Positions 37,191-48,375 of a DNA stretch of 64,000 bases are shown here, one piece after another (within the stretch, counting starts at the first letter, position 1; every line of letters begins with the position of its first letter). The position numbers and the translations under genes were made by a program. The notes beneath the pieces were generated by a model. That model ran no database searches. It was not told the DNA's origin and saw only the letters and a program-made list of their open reading frames with translations. The stretch is from assembly GCF_021347895.1 (NCBI RefSeq), contig NC_067120.1:26273361-26337360 (forward strand), read 5' to 3'. This DNA is from Acanthochromis polyacanthus. Lineage: Eukaryota > Chordata > Actinopteri > Pomacentridae.

Positions 37191-37794
37191 ATTTTTAGAG
37201 TGTCTGTGACCCATTCAAAAGTGTCGTGACAAAACAAAATTCTTATGGGCTTTATTTATTTATTTTTAAATGTGCAAAAACAGCCAAATAAACATCAACC
37301 AAATGAACAAAAACAACAAAATATTAGGATTTTTCTCATCTCAAACACCTGCAGCACTGCTGAACAGAATTAAACATAGAGAGAGAAAAAGGACAGCGTT
37401 GTAAACGATTCAAAACAGATTGAAATTTGTTTAACTTCAAATAGCCGAGTTGTCATACTTTCTAATGAACAAAAACAACACCCTGTTAATCAAACAGTGC
37501 CGTGCAGCATACAGTTATATCTATCTATAATGGCACGAAGTCCTCCCGTGTAACCAAGGAAATAAGTCTGACCTGTGTGTCAAAATATTTTAAATAAAAT
37601 AAATAGCCATAGCCACCAGAAAAAATATAAATATAGCAATAGCCACCAGAAAAAAAAAAAACTTACATACACATGAATCCACTCGGTACTACAAAAAAAC
37701 TCTCCTTTTTTAATGAGCTTTTCAGCCCTCAAAATAAAATAAATGGGCGAGGCCAACCCCAGTCTTCTCTTGCCACAGCGGATTTGTTTTCCTT

Positions 37795-38373
37795 TTACCG
37801 GTTTTTATTAAGAAAAAGCAGCATGTTGACATCCTCTGGGGTCAGCCTGGTGTGCAGCCTGTTGACTGTGAGACCCGCAGCGGAGAATATGTGCTCAGAT
37901 GGGACCGATGTCCCAGGAATACACAGGTAGCGCCGGGCCAGTATGGCCAGCCTCGGGAAGCGCGTCTGTTGGATTTTCCACCACTCAAGGGGGTCAGTGT
38001 CCAGTGATGGAAGATTGTCTCTCATGTAGGTGTCCACCTCTGCTTCTGGATCATCTCCTTGTTTAGGAGAGCTGTAGTCATCTCCCAGGAGCAACGTCAT
38101 GGCACTGTCCTGGCGGCGCCGGACTCCAGCCTGGGCAGAAGGCACCGCTGTGTCTTCATTCTCCGCGGCAGCACAACTTGCCCCGTCTTCACCTGCAGCA
38201 ACAGGCTCATCTTCATCATTTCCAGCGGTTGCTGCTATGTTAGCACAGAGTTCAAGTACTTCTGCTTTTGTGGCTTCTTTTTCCCCTGAAGAAAAAAACC
38301 TGAGATGTTTATGCCGTGGATCCAGGACCGAGGCGATTAGTGCTGGTTTGGTCACCAACTCGTCCGTCCCCAC
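37795..38373 (-). pseudogene. hAT transposase, C-terminal exon
   Basis: Encodes VGTDELVTKPALIASVLDPR, an acidic low-complexity insert, and the hAT dimerisation block: DPLEWWKIQQTRFPRLAILA, RRYLCIPGTSVPSEHIFSAA, NRLHTRLTPEDVNMLLFL. The acceptor is at its right end, with ttcaccacag before GTGGGG. It is intact on its own, but other parts of the gene are split by insertions. Confidence 0.9.
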
Positions 38374-38465
38374 CTGTGGTGAAAAATATAATCAATGACC
38401 TTTTTAATTCATAACAAAACATTGCGTAATAACAATAACAATAATAATAATAATACTTAGCTCAC

Positions 38466-38695
38466 CCCCATGCGGTCACACAAGGACTGTCGCACCTTCG
38501 CCTTGAACTCTTTAACTCTCGGGCTGTCATCTTCAGTGCTGATCAGGTGTTTGTTGATAAGGCTGAAGGTGATGGGATAAATGTTCGAAACTGACACCTC
38601 CTTTTCTGTGGACATGACAGTGGTCGCACATTTCAGCATCTCCAACACTGGCAAAATCTCCTCCGTTTTCTGCCAGTGTTCATCTCTGATCTCCA
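38466..38695 (-). pseudogene. hAT transposase, middle exon (left piece)
   Basis: Encodes VEIRDEHWQKTEEILPVLEM, CATTVMSTEKEVSVSNIYP and a region ending CDRMG. The donor (gtgagc) starts a 92-bp intron at 38374-38465. It was continuous with 39170-39567 until the MITE entered between a Leu and a Val codon. Confidence 0.85.
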
Positions 38696-39169
38696 CCCAG
38701 ATAGCAAACTATGGGTGAATCAATGTTGAATCTATGTTGAGACCTAACGTCGAAATTATACAGAAAGCGCAAGGTTGATAAAATGTTGAGACAACACTTG
38801 CTTTTCAACCATAAATCACACTTTACCCAGATAGCAAAAGATGTTAAATCAATGTTGAATTAGTGTTAAGAAGGTTGAATTGTGGTTACGGTTGAAGACT
38901 GATGGTTGGATCAACGTTGATTCAACAACATTTTGTCAACACTGAAGTTTGTGTTTAAAAGATACCATTGAATCTACATTGTATTTTGGTTTAATTAAAA
39001 TGTTTGACAGGTCAATGTTTAATTAATGTTGAATCTATGTTTGCAAACATGTAACCTATGTAAGCAAACGTTGACTCAACATTTTATCAACCTTGCGCTT
39101 TCTGTATAATTTCGACGTTAGGTCTCAACATAGATTCAACATTGATTCACCCATAGTTTGCTATCTGGG
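38696..39169. mobile_element. MITE with about 95-bp matching inverted ends
   Basis: Begins CCCAGATAGCAAACTATGGG and ends with the exact complement. The arms match through GATAAAATGTTGA, about 95 bp, with no difference seen. Inside, CCCAGATAGCAAAAGATG occurs again at about 38826, as if ends were duplicated. Motifs such as TGAATCAATGTTGA recur. No coding sequence. Confidence 0.85.
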
Positions 39170-39567
39170 CAGGGTTCTTGCTTCTTGCAATTTTGTAACT
39201 GCTCGGTCGGACAGAACAGCTGTCACTGCCCAGCGTTGTTCAAGCAGTTGTGCCATCATGTCACACACAGAGTTCCATCTCGTTTTACATGACTGGATAA
39301 GCTGGTGCTTCAGAAGTTGCATTTGGTCCTGTTTGGCCTCCAGTGCCTTGCATGCAGGTGTGCTGTGGTTGAAGTGCCTGACAAGCCGCCCCGCTGCAAC
39401 AATAACACGATGCACAAACACGTTAAATCCGTCATTTACCGCCAGCTGCAGTGTATGTGCAAAACAGGGGATCGAGTCCCAGCTGACCCGTCCGGGAGAG
39501 TTGGCTGCCACGATGTTGCGCGCGTTGTCGTGGACGCATGCGGACACTTTCCCACTAAGTCCCCACG
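39170..39567 (-). pseudogene. hAT transposase, middle exon (right piece)
   Basis: Encodes TWGLSGKVSACVHDNARN, DSIPCFAHTLQLAVND, RLVRHFNHST, a lysine-rich piece and CKTRWNSVCDMMAQLLEQ, matching the hAT RNase H-like core insertion region. It joins at its right to the exon at 47262 across the gypsy insertion (VDAVE then TWGLSG). Confidence 0.88.
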
Positions 39568-39571
39568 TCTC

Positions 39572-39988
39572 TGTGACAGGTTAAAAAATCGATTTAGAAA
39601 AGATTAGAAATGGTTAAGGTATTAAAAGTGTATTATACACAGGTTTAAAAGCTGAAAGCAGAGTTTATGATGAGTCAATTATCAGTTAAAAACAAGTTAA
39701 AAAGGATCTATTATCCATAATTATTTCGTTTACATGATTGTTACATTTAAAATGGTAAAACTGTACTAAAGATATAGAAACTATTTACATATTTACAAAT
39801 GATTTAGAGGTTGATGATACATGATCGATTGCTTTGGTCTGGAGTTGTGTTCCTGCCTGCACTGTTTTAGCTCTGTGCTTTTTTGAATAAAACAAAATGG
39901 AGAAAGGACGCACGTCTCGTCTCTCTCTTAAGTTTTAGGAAAAAGTTCCACCAACCTCTCCCAAAATCGCGGAGCAGAGGGTACAACA
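39572..39988 (+). repeat. 5' LTR
   Basis: 417 bp, TGTGACAGG to GGTACAACA. A polyadenylation signal AATAAA lies at 39886-39891. No difference from the 3' LTR was seen on reading. Confidence 0.95.
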
Positions 39989-39990
39989 TT

Positions 39991-40008
39991 TGGAGGCACC
40001 GCTGGGAT
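39991..40008 (+). other. Primer binding site
   Basis: TGGAGGCACCGCTGGGAT begins two bases after the LTR. It is complementary to a tRNA 3' end ATCCCAGCGGTGCCTCCA, which fits a Thr tRNA as I remember it. Confidence 0.7.
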
Positions 40009-40244
40009 ATTTAGTGAGTGAAAAATCCACCAGAAGTAAGTGGGAGCTCAAGCTGAATATCCCTATCGAACCCTAGCATGCCAAGCTAGCATCGGAGACA
40101 CGACGCACCTCAGGCATTCACCGCAGCTCTGTCAGCACGTGCAGCAGGTTGTATCTACTAGTGAGCACAGCCACCACTAGAGGACACCACCTTATCACAA
40201 AGCTAACAGAAGCCAAGTTGAACTGTTTTGTGTCAAATTCTCTG

Positions 40245-41852
40245 ATGAAAATGGAGTCAGAGCTGGAGAAAGTGCAGCTCGAAGTTACAGGAGCTTTATA
40301 TGGACTGGATATTGAACAACTGCTAAAGATTTGCAACGAATTAAACATATCTGGACTTGAAAATGAGAAGCTTGAAGAAAAAACTCGAGGCCAGCTAATC
40401 ACTTTTATCGTGAGCTATGTGGGAAGAGATGAGTTAGCTGAGCTTGAAGACGAGGGGATTTCTGATTTGCTCAGTATCAAAGACTTGATTGAAAGTTTAA
40501 AGATGCCAGAGTTAGAGCTATCAGGTGAAGATAAAGAGAGAGAAGACCTACAGAAAGAGGTAAATGTCCTACGAAGTACACTACAAGCTAAAGAAGAAGC
40601 AATGAGTCAGCTAATGAGTAAGAAAGTGAGCCTTCAAAACACACCAATAAAAAGAAGAGTGCCAATGCCCCAAGAAAATGCCATGTGGCGCAAAGACTTT
40701 AAGATATCAGGCCAAATAGGTGAGCCAGGACAAAAGGACAAGCTCACATTTTCAAGTTTGGCCAGGCAGATTGAAAGTGGGCACAGTAAGGGCTACCAAG
40801 AGGACGAAATAATTGACGCAGTGATTCGTGCCATTACACCAGGTTTGCAGCTTAGAAGTTACCTGGAAGGCAAAAGTGATCTGACTCTTCCCGCCCTGCG
40901 GAGAATCCTAAGGTCTCACTATCGGGAGAGAGGGGCTACTGAACTGTATAAGCAGCTTTCATCTGAGGTACAGAGCAGTAAAGAAACGCCGCAAAACTTC
41001 CTTCTGAGAGCTATGGACCTTCGTCAAAAGATTCTCTTTGCATCTCAGGAGGCTGAGTCAGGTTTAAAATATGATCCCGCCCTGGTTCAAAGTTTATTCC
41101 TGCACACCATCTTAACAGGTTTGCAAAGTGACAATGTAAAGAATGACATGCAGCCCTACCTTCTTCAGCCCGCCACCTCTGATGAAGTTTTGCTTGAGAA
41201 AGTAAATGTAGCATGTGCAAATGAAAAAGAACGACAAGACAAGAAGAAACAGACTGTTCCCCAGCGAACCACCGCTGTGCATGCTGTCCAGCCCAGTGAC
41301 ACCCCGGCACCTGTTGAGAAAAAGACTGTCCAGAAACAAAACCCAGCTGTCTCAACATCTGATCTGCTGTCAGAGATTAAAGAGATGCGGTCGGGGATGG
41401 TGCTGTTAGAGGACCTGCGAGCGGAAGTGTCCCAAATCAGAGAGTCCATGCAAAAGTCTACAACCACGACACAACTCACCAGCGGAGGACCTGAGGACCA
41501 CTACCCAGCGCAGATCTTCACATCATGTCCACCATACCAACTGGATCCAACTGCTCAGCACAACTACCCACAGCGGGCCCCTCCGGCCTTCCAGCAGCAC
41601 TCCCGAGCAGCTCTTCAGCCATACCACCCAGAACCTGGCTTTGCATCGATGAGAGGCACTGCACAGTTCCAGCAGCGCTTCGCCCCTCAGCGTTTCTACA
41701 CGCCCCGGCCACAGCAAAGGTGTTTTATTTGTATTCAAACAGGTGAAGAGTTTTGTCAGCACTGTTTTAGGTGTGGGAGCAGTGAGCATTTTCGAGCTGG
41801 CTGTAAAGCACCAAGGCCAGTTAAATCAGCAAAAGGTAACTCTTTAAACTAG
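40245..41852 (+). CDS. Gypsy Gag
   Basis: A 535-residue Gag from ATG 40245 ([20 protein letters not shown]). It has a SAP-like helical N-terminal part ([20 protein letters not shown]), a coiled segment near 95-130, a capsid-like region ([20 protein letters not shown] through [20 protein letters not shown] to [15 protein letters not shown]), a proline/glutamine-rich stretch and one CCHC knuckle, [14 protein letters not shown], near residue 507. It would assemble particles and bind RNA. It ends with the TAG at 41850, directly after the TTTAAAC slippery site. Confidence 0.93.
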   Translation: MKMESELEKVQLEVTGALYGLDIEQLLKICNELNISGLENEKLEEKTRGQLITFIVSYVGRDELAELEDEGISDLLSIKDLIESLKMPELELSGEDKEREDLQKEVNVLRSTLQAKEEAMSQLMSKKVSLQNTPIKRRVPMPQENAMWRKDFKISGQIGEPGQKDKLTFSSLARQIESGHSKGYQEDEIIDAVIRAITPGLQLRSYLEGKSDLTLPALRRILRSHYRERGATELYKQLSSEVQSSKETPQNFLLRAMDLRQKILFASQEAESGLKYDPALVQSLFLHTILTGLQSDNVKNDMQPYLLQPATSDEVLLEKVNVACANEKERQDKKKQTVPQRTTAVHAVQPSDTPAPVEKKTVQKQNPAVSTSDLLSEIKEMRSGMVLLEDLRAEVSQIRESMQKSTTTTQLTSGGPEDHYPAQIFTSCPPYQLDPTAQHNYPQRAPPAFQQHSRAALQPYHPEPGFASMRGTAQFQQRFAPQRFYTPRPQQRCFICIQTGEEFCQHCFRCGSSEHFRAGCKAPRPVKSAKGNSLN

Positions 41853-41903
41853 GGGAGGTCACTCCAACGGGACATGGTGTGACCAGTGACATTAAAAGGT
41901 CCC
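41843..41903 (+). promoter_or_regulatory. Candidate -1 ribosomal frameshift signal
   Basis: In the gag frame TCT TTA AAC TAG contains T-TTA-AAC at 41843-41849, a classic slippery heptamer, followed at once by the gag stop. A slip of -1 reads TTT AAA CTA and enters the pol frame, which is open from 41840. Seven bases later GGTCAC (41857-41862) can pair with GTGACC (41879-41884), and its loop GGGAC (41869-41873) can pair with GTCCC (41899-41903), a possible H-type pseudoknot. Confidence 0.75.
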
Positions 41904-44900
41904 TGTGTTGTTACCGTTGTGCTATACAAGGTGAAATTCAAAGTTTCAAATGTTGTTCTGTGTGTAAGAGCGCCCTCTACTGTTCCAAAAAGTGCCAAGG
42001 GGAACACTGGCCCATACACAAAACTAAATGTAAGCCCTACTCTTGTGGTAGTATTCAGAAGGGAAATAGGAGGTTTTCTGTGAAACAAGTCAAAAGTAAG
42101 ATGTGTGAAAAAGACAAAATACCTTCAGTCAGGCAGTTAGTGGGAAGTAAATGTCTCATTAGATGCTTTTTGGGTAAAAACAAGGTTGAAGCACTTTGGG
42201 ACTCTGGTTCACAGGTTTGTGCTATTGATGAGTCATGGAAGAACATTAACTTACCTGAGGTACGACTGAGAAATGTGAGTGAGATTATTGACCCAAACGA
42301 ACCCCTTCAACTTGAAGCAGCTAATGGTACAGACATGCCATTTGTGGGATGGGTTGAGATACCATTTAAACTTACTGCTAGTGACTCTGAGTTACTCATA
42401 CCGGTTCTTGTGCTTAAAGGTAACCAACAGCAGTGTCCAATTATTGGGTTCAATGTTATCGAGCACTTGGTATCAGAAAGTATGAGGGATGAAACTAACT
42501 CAGGTGAAAAAGAGAAACTTTTGAAAGCAGTAAAATTAGCTTTTCCACAACTAAAGAAGAACAAAGCTACAACTTTCATAAAAGCAGTTAGTGTGGGACA
42601 AGCACATGAGTACAATGTGAAAACAAGAAACGAGAGAGTGACTGTACCTAGCCAGAGTTCAGTGTTTATTGAATGTAGGGTACAGGCTAAGCCATTTAAA
42701 GAGGACATTACACTGATTTTTGAACCTTTTGAAAACCCACAATGGTCAGATGGGTTAGAATTTTGTGACACGCTGGTTTCGGTGAAAGCAGGGTTCGCTC
42801 CAAAGATAACTGTAAGTGTGCAGAACCCTACCAACCATGACATTACATTATCAGGGAGAACCACTATTGGTACTGTGCAGTCAGTGGGGTCTGTCTATCC
42901 TGCTAACATCTTCAGTAAAGACCTTCTGTCTGCGGCCATCAACAAGATCAATGTCCAGGAGGCTTCAGGATGCACTCCCACAAGTGAGCAATGGGACCCT
43001 CCTGTGGACTTGTCTCATCTGGATGAAAATAAAAGAAAGACAATTCAGCAGATGTTAAGAGAGGAATCCGCATCCTTTTCAAAAACTGACAATGACATTG
43101 GGTGTGTGAAGAATCTGCAAATGGACATTTTGCTAAAGGACACTGAGCCAGTTTCGAAAACATATCTTTCTGTACCAAAGCCACTGTACAGGGAGATGAA
43201 GGACTACTTACAGGACTTGATAGCACAGGGATGGGTGGAAAAGTCTACTTCCTCTTATTCATCTCCTGTTGTCTGTGTAAGAAAGAAGGACGGTTCGCTA
43301 CGTTTATGTATTGATTACAGGGAGCTGAATCGTAAGACACACCCAGATCGACACCCCATACCCCGGGTACAGGACGTGATGGACAGCCTGGGGGGGAACA
43401 CAATTTTTTCATTACTGGACCAGGGTAAGGCGTATCACCAGGGGTTCGTGTCCAAGGAGAGCAGACATCTAACCGCCTTTGTGACCCCCTGGGGCCTTTA
43501 CGAATGGATAAGGATTCCTTTCGGCCTCATGAATGCGCCAGCTGCGTTCCAGCGGGGTATGGAGCAATGCCTAGAAGGACTGCGGGACGAGATATGCGTT
43601 CCTTATCTCGATGACATTCTTGTGTTTAGCAGGACTTTTGAGGACCACGTTGAGGACGTCAGGAGAGTTTTAAAGCGTCTTAGAGGCAATGGAATAAAAC
43701 TCAAACCCCGAAAATGTGACCTTTTCAAACCAGAAGTGAGGTATCTCGGCAGGATTGTTTCTGCTGAAGGAAGCAAAATGGACCCGGCAGATACAGCTGC
43801 AGTGAGAGCCCTGAAAGACAAGCAGCCAGGTACTGTTGGTGAGCTCAGAGCAATACTAGGACTTTTAAGCTACTACAGGCAGTACATCAAAGATTTCTCT
43901 CGTATTGCTAGTCCCTTGTATGACTTGCTTAAAGCTCCTTTGAAAACAGAGACTCAGTCGAGAATAAGGAAAAAGACAATGAAACAGAACAACAATGTGC
44001 CCTCAAGTACCCCTATTCAGTGGAGTGATGCACAACAGTCAGTCTTAGAGCAGTTGATAGACTGTTTAGTTCAGCCTCCTGTTCTAGGTTTTCCAGACTT
44101 TACACAACCCTTCGTTTTACATACAGATGCCTCGAACCAAGGTCTAGGAGCTGTATTGTATCAGAGACAGAATGGCAAACTCCGTGTTATAGCATATGGG
44201 TCTAGAACTCTAACCGCAGCTGAGAAAAACTACAACTTACACTCAGGCAAGTTAGAATTTCTAGCTCTTAAATGGGCTATTACGGATAAGTTTCGTGATT
44301 ACTTGTACTATGCACCATTTTTCACTGTGTTTAGTGACAACAATCCGCTTACTTATGTTTTGTCTACAGCTAAGTTAAATGCAACAGGATGTAGATGGGT
44401 TGCAGAACTTGCTGATTTCCATTTCACAGTGAAGTATCGTCCTGGTAGAGAGAATATAGATGCAGACAGTCTGTCTAGGATGCCTTTAGACATGGAAACT
44501 TATATGGAGAAGTGTTCAAAAGAAATGTCATATGATGCCATTAGTGCAACAACACAGGCAATTGACCATCAAGATGAATCTAGCGCAGCTTGGTCTATGG
44601 GTATTTCAGCTAAGAGTGCCACAGTGTCAGTGAGCATGCCCATAGCTCCACTTACTGTAGGACAGATCAAACAAGACCAAGAAACTGATCCTATTATTGG
44701 ACAGATTGTGAAATATAAATTGACAGAGACAAAACCATCAGGTTCAGAACTTAAACAGCTTAATCAACAAGTTGTGTGTCTTTTGAGAGAGTGGGACAAG
44801 TTACAGTTTAATGACAAAGGTGTTTTATACAGACAAACAAAAACCAGAAAACAGCTTGTTCTACCTGGGAAGCATAGGTCAACAGTGTTAAAAGAACTAC

Positions 44901-46456
44901 ATGATGAGATGGGTCACCATGGTGTAGATAGAACCACTTCTTTGATAAGGGATCGTTTTTACTGGCCCTTCATGCAAAAAGAAATCGAAGACTATGTACT
45001 GAGAAAGTGTGTGTGTCTTAAGAACAAGAAACCAAGCCGCGAGACAAGAGCACCGCTCACAAACATTGTTACTACTCAGCCTTTTGAGCTTGTTTCTGTT
45101 GATTTTTTACATTTAGACAAATGTAAGGGCGGCTACGAGTATGTACTTGTTCTTGTCGATCATTTTACACGTTTTGCCCAGGTTTATGCTACCACAAACA
45201 AGTCTGGTAAAACAGCAGCAGACAAAATCTTTAATGACTACGCTTTAAAGTATGGATTCCCCCAGAGACTTCACCATGACCAGGGTGGGGAATTCCAGAA
45301 CCAGCTTTTTGCCCAACTAAAAGAGTATTGTGGAGTAGCAGGCTCAAGGACAACACCATATCATCCAATGGGAAACGGACAATGTGAGCGGTTTAACCGG
45401 ACTTTGATTCAGATGTTGAAAACACTCACTGAGAAACAGAAGAGTAACTGGAAAGACTCCTTAAACAAACTGGTTTATGCTTACAATGCAACGAAAAGTG
45501 AAGTGACAGGATTTTCCCCTTTTTACTTACTTTATGGACGGTCACCACGGTTACCAGTGGACATGTTATTCAGCTTATCCTCAAATGATGATCAAGGCGA
45601 TGGTAACCATCAGAGCTACATGCAAAAGTGGAAAGAGGGTATGAAAGATGCATATGAGACCACACGAGAGAATGTAAACAAAGCTGGTGTTCGAAGTAAG
45701 CGACTTTATGACAGTAAGCTGAAGTATTCTACCCTGTTGCCCGGTGATCGTGTTTTAGTAAGGAACTTGACTCCACGCGGAGGTCCTGGCAAACTGAGAA
45801 GCCACTGGGAAGATGTTGTACATACAGTGGTTCGTCAAGTGAGCAAGGACATTCCTGTGTATGAACTGAAACCTGAGCGAGGCAAGGGCAGATCCAGAAC
45901 TTTACATCGTAACCTTCTTCTGCCATGTGACCATTTGCCCTTAGAGACTTCTTTGCAGCCTCGTCCAAAGAAAAGGACTTTTACTAGATCAGCTGAGGCG
46001 CCAGAGATCCACTCAGATGAGAACGACGACGATGACGAGTGTTATCCAGTGCTACGCCGCCTAAACACTCGGCCCGATTCACCACAGCCTGAAAGGACCA
46101 CAGAACCGACTCACCAGGAGGAAAACCAACCTGAAGAGGTGTTGCTGGAGTGCGGGCCTGAAGCTGCAGATGTTAACCAGCCAGAGGATGATGTTGATCA
46201 GGTAGAAGACCAGCCTGTGGAGGTGAGCCTTCCTTCTCCTCGCCCACCTGCTTCTCCTGCCCACTGTGATTCTAATGAAGAAGTGCCTCTGAGACCAAGA
46301 CGTGAATCCAGAAAGCCAAAAGTTTTCACTTATGATAAACTGGGTACACCTGCATGTTATAATATTCAGACTTTACCTTATTATCCAGATCAGAGAATGC
46401 CATGGGTCTACTATGTTCATCCTTATTCTTTCCCAGAGTTCTATGCACAATATTGA
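41843..46456 (+). CDS. Gypsy Pol (MYND finger, protease, RT, RNase H, integrase)
   Basis: Entered by frameshift and open to TGA 46454. Numbering from codon 41879, a MYND-type zinc finger spans about 10-51 ([33 protein letters not shown]). Protease follows, with [14 protein letters not shown] near 108. RT motifs: [28 protein letters not shown] and YLDDILVF near 575. RNase [18 protein letters not shown] near 745. Integrase: [18 protein letters not shown] with a divergent Cys pair, then [41 protein letters not shown]-terminal [10 protein letters not shown] module and an acidic tail follow. All catalytic residues are present. No envelope gene was found. Confidence 0.94.
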   Translation, partial: FKLGEVTPTGHGVTSDIKRSLCCYRCAIQGEIQSFKCCSVCKSALYCSKKCQGEHWPIHKTKCKPYSCGSIQKGNRRFSVKQVKSKMCEKDKIPSVRQLVGSKCLIRCFLGKNKVEALWDSGSQVCAIDESWKNINLPEVRLRNVSEIIDPNEPLQLEAANGTDMPFVGWVEIPFKLTASDSELLIPVLVLKGNQQQCPIIGFNVIEHLVSESMRDETNSGEKEKLLKAVKLAFPQLKKNKATTFIKAVSVGQAHEYNVKTRNERVTVPSQSSVFIECRVQAKPFKEDITLIFEPFENPQWSDGLEFCDTLVSVKAGFAPKITVSVQNPTNHDITLSGRTTIGTVQSVGSVYPANIFSKDLLSAAINKINVQEASGCTPTSEQWDPPVDLSHLDENKRKTIQQMLREESASFSKTDNDIGCVKNLQMDILLKDTEPVSKTYLSVPKPLYREMKDYLQDLIAQGWVEKSTSSYSSPVVCVRKKDGSLRLCIDYRELNRKTHPDRHPIPRVQDVMDSLGGNTIFSLLDQGKAYHQGFVSKESRHLTAFVTPWGLYEWIRIPFGLMNAPAAFQRGMEQCLEGLRDEICVPYLDDILVFSRTFEDHVEDVRRVLKRLRGNGIKLKPRKCDLFKPEVRYLGRIVSAEGSKMDPADTAAVRALKDKQPGTVGELRAILGLLSYYRQYIKDFSRIASPLYDLLKAPLKTETQSRIRKKTMKQNNNVPSSTPIQWSDAQQSVLEQLIDCLVQPPVLGFPDFTQPFVLHTDASNQGLGAVLYQRQNGKLRVIAYGSRTLTAAEKNYNLHSGKLEFLALKWAITDKFRDYLYYAPFFTVFSDNNPLTYVLSTAKLNATGCRWVAELADFHFTVKYRPGRENIDADSLSRMPLDMETYMEKCSKEMSYDAISATTQAIDHQDESSAAWSMGISAKSATVSVSMPIAPLTVGQIKQDQETDPIIGQIVKYKLTETKPSGSELKQLNQQVVCLLREWDKLQFNDKGVLYRQTKTRKQLVLPGKHRSTVLKELHDEMGHHGVDRTTSLIRDRFYWPFMQKEIEDYVLRKCVCLKNKKPSRETRAPLTNIVTTQPFELVSVDFLHLDKCKGGYEYVLVLVDHFTRFAQVYATTNKSGKTAADKIFNDYALKYGFPQRLHHDQGGEFQNQLFAQLKEYCGVAGSRTTPYHPMGNGQCERFNRTLIQMLKTLTEKQKSNWKDSLNKLVYAYNATKSEVTGFSPFYLLYGRSPRLPVDMLFSLSSNDDQGDGNHQSYMQKWKEGMKDAYETTRENVNKAGVRSKRLYDSKLKYSTLLPGDRVLVRNLTPRGGPGKLRSHWEDVVHTVVRQVSKDIPVYELKPERGKGRSRTLHRNLLLPCDHLPLETSLQPRPKKRTFTRSAEAPEIHSDENDDDDECYPVLRRLNTRPDSPQPERTTEPTHQEENQPEEVLLECGPEAADVNQPEDDVDQVEDQPVEVSLPSPRPPASPAHCDSNEEVPLRPRRESRKPKVFTYDKLGTPACYNIQTLPYYPDQRMPWVYYVHPYSFPEFYAQY

Positions 46457-46829
46457 TATGGGTAATCACATATCTAGCTGAATTTGAGTAAATGTGGTTT
46501 CATTAGACTCGCGCTGAAAGATTTAATTAGAAGTCATAACGTCATTCAAACTGTGTTTACGGTGAGACAATGGTGACTTGAAGGAAAAGAACAAAATTTG
46601 GTTCATACCAGTATACAAAATATGCATTTACTTTTGAAACGGACACTTTACACTTGAGACTGTGCATGAGTTTTTACTCAAAGAAACAGGATGTATGAAA
46701 AGAGTTCCAGTCTGTAAACATTTGCAAATGAGTGAGTTTGAATATGCACTTAACTAGTATTTTGCACTTTGATAGTGGTATTATACCCAGGAATTCATGT
46801 GTCCTGATGTTGGGGACAACATCTATTTT
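46457..46829 (+). other. Gypsy 3' non-coding region
   Basis: Between the pol stop and the polypurine tract. No open frame resembling an envelope gene. Confidence 0.7.
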
Positions 46830-46839
46830 GAGGGGGAGT
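46830..46839 (+). other. Polypurine tract
   Basis: GAGGGGGAGT directly before the 3' LTR, the usual plus-strand primer site. Confidence 0.85.
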
Positions 46840-46840
46840 A

Positions 46841-47257
46841 TGTGACAGGTTAAAAAATCGATTTAGAAAAGATTAGAAATGGTTAAGGTATTAAAAGTGT
46901 ATTATACACAGGTTTAAAAGCTGAAAGCAGAGTTTATGATGAGTCAATTATCAGTTAAAAACAAGTTAAAAAGGATCTATTATCCATAATTATTTCGTTT
47001 ACATGATTGTTACATTTAAAATGGTAAAACTGTACTAAAGATATAGAAACTATTTACATATTTACAAATGATTTAGAGGTTGATGATACATGATCGATTG
47101 CTTTGGTCTGGAGTTGTGTTCCTGCCTGCACTGTTTTAGCTCTGTGCTTTTTTGAATAAAACAAAATGGAGAAAGGACGCACGTCTCGTCTCTCTCTTAA
47201 GTTTTAGGAAAAAGTTCCACCAACCTCTCCCAAAATCGCGGAGCAGAGGGTACAACA
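46841..47257 (+). repeat. 3' LTR
   Basis: 417 bp, same sequence as 39572-39988 on reading. AATAAA at 47155-47160. Confidence 0.95.
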
Positions 47258-47261
47258 TCTC

Positions 47262-47891
47262 CACTGCATCAACCTGTTTAGCTGCGAGGTTATCAGCTGT
47301 GTGTCTACCTGGCATGCTCTGTGTTAACAGGACAGCAGAATTAACTTTCCAGTACTCATCGATATAGTGACATGTAATTGTCACGTAGCTCTCTGTTGTG
47401 AGCGCGGTCCAGCAGTCCGTTGTAATAGCCACGAACTTAGTACTTGCAAGTCGCGTTTTCAGTTCTTTTTTGCTCTCCTCAAAACGAGCCTCTAATCGTC
47501 GGGTAATGGTCGGTCTTGATGGAATTTGGTAATTAGGCTCGATATAGCCCATTAGCTCCTGGAACCCTTCACCACTGACCACACTGATAGGCAAAATGTC
47601 TTTTTCCACCATTGAACAGATTTTTTCCGTTATTGTCTCAGACCGCTGCACGTCACACTTTCTCCCGGCCATCATGGAGGGCAAAGTTAGCTGTGATGGT
47701 CCTCCATCGTCTGATCCTGGATGCTTGTTTCTTAAGTGGTACTGCATTGTACTCGTACTGCTGGAGTATTTCAGTGCTGTACCGCATAATTTGCAAATGA
47801 CCTCCTCCCCTTTCCGGTCGAAATTGTCCCACACAGAACTCCTTTTTGCTCTCTTCATCTTCGCTGTAAACTGGGCTGTGGTGGAAAGCAT
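47262..47891 (-). pseudogene. hAT transposase, N-terminal part with BED finger
   Basis: Starts MLSTTAQFTAKMKRAKRSSV. A BED zinc finger follows (VWDNFDRKGEEVICKLCGTA to MQYHLRNKHP), then SETITEKICSMVEKDILPIS, FQELMGYIEPNYQIPSRPTI and VAITTDCWTALTTESYVTIT with the first catalytic Asp, then HYIDEYWKVNSAVLLTQSMP and KQVDAVE. The gypsy element interrupts it after GTGGAGA. Confidence 0.9.
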
Positions 47892-48375
47892 GTGATGGCA
47901 TGTGTTGCACCTGTCGACATGCCCCCATGAGTTGATTGACTTACGTAACTAAAAAACAAAATTAACCGATAGTATTAATCGGTCAAAGTTCCTCTTATCG
48001 GTTAACGGTTAACCATGTGCATCCCTAATCTAAACGGTGACTTTTTCTGTTTACATAGCGATTGAGCTTAGTGGTGGAGATGTACTATTTCTAGACTGTT
48101 CTACTTGGGATCTATTTTTCTTTTTCCTTCTGCAATGCGACTGCCACAGGTAAGGGCCTCTCCCTTCACTCAGAAGAGGGAGATTCTTCCCTTCAGGTCT
48201 CCAAGCGAAACTCAACAGGGTCAGGTTAATAGACCCCTGCATAGGAAGCCACACGGACAACAGTAGTTTAATATGATGTTCTTAGACATGTTTATTGTTC
48301 ACCCCCTGCTGGTTCCCGGAGGGAAAGGGGAAGCGCACCAGTTTTTTGAGTATGATGGATATGATTGTAACTTAG

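Larger units (their letters stand above)
39572..47257 (+). mobile_element. Complete Ty3/gypsy LTR retrotransposon
   Basis: A 7.69-kb element with two 417-bp LTRs (39572-39988, 46841-47257) that read identically, TGTGACAGG at the start and TACAACA at the end. There is a TCTC target duplication (39568-39571, 47258-47261), a primer binding site, gag and pol with no stop or frameshift beyond the programmed one, and a polypurine tract. It sits in the hAT transposase gene and is the most recent event of that nest. Confidence 0.96.
36145..48027 (-). mobile_element. hAT transposon nested in L1
   Basis: The termini are TAGGGATGCACA and TGTGCATCCCTA, with ATCTAAAC (36137-36144, 48028-48035) as an 8-bp target duplication. 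The transposase gene lies on the minus strand in at least two exons. It is broken by a gypsy element (39572-47257) and a MITE (38696-39169). Without the gypsy insertion the element is about 4.2 kb. Confidence 0.93.

Noticed and set aside
46457..46829. Envelope gene after gypsy pol
   Set aside because: Fewer than 400 bases remain before the polypurine tract and no signal peptide or membrane frame is visible.
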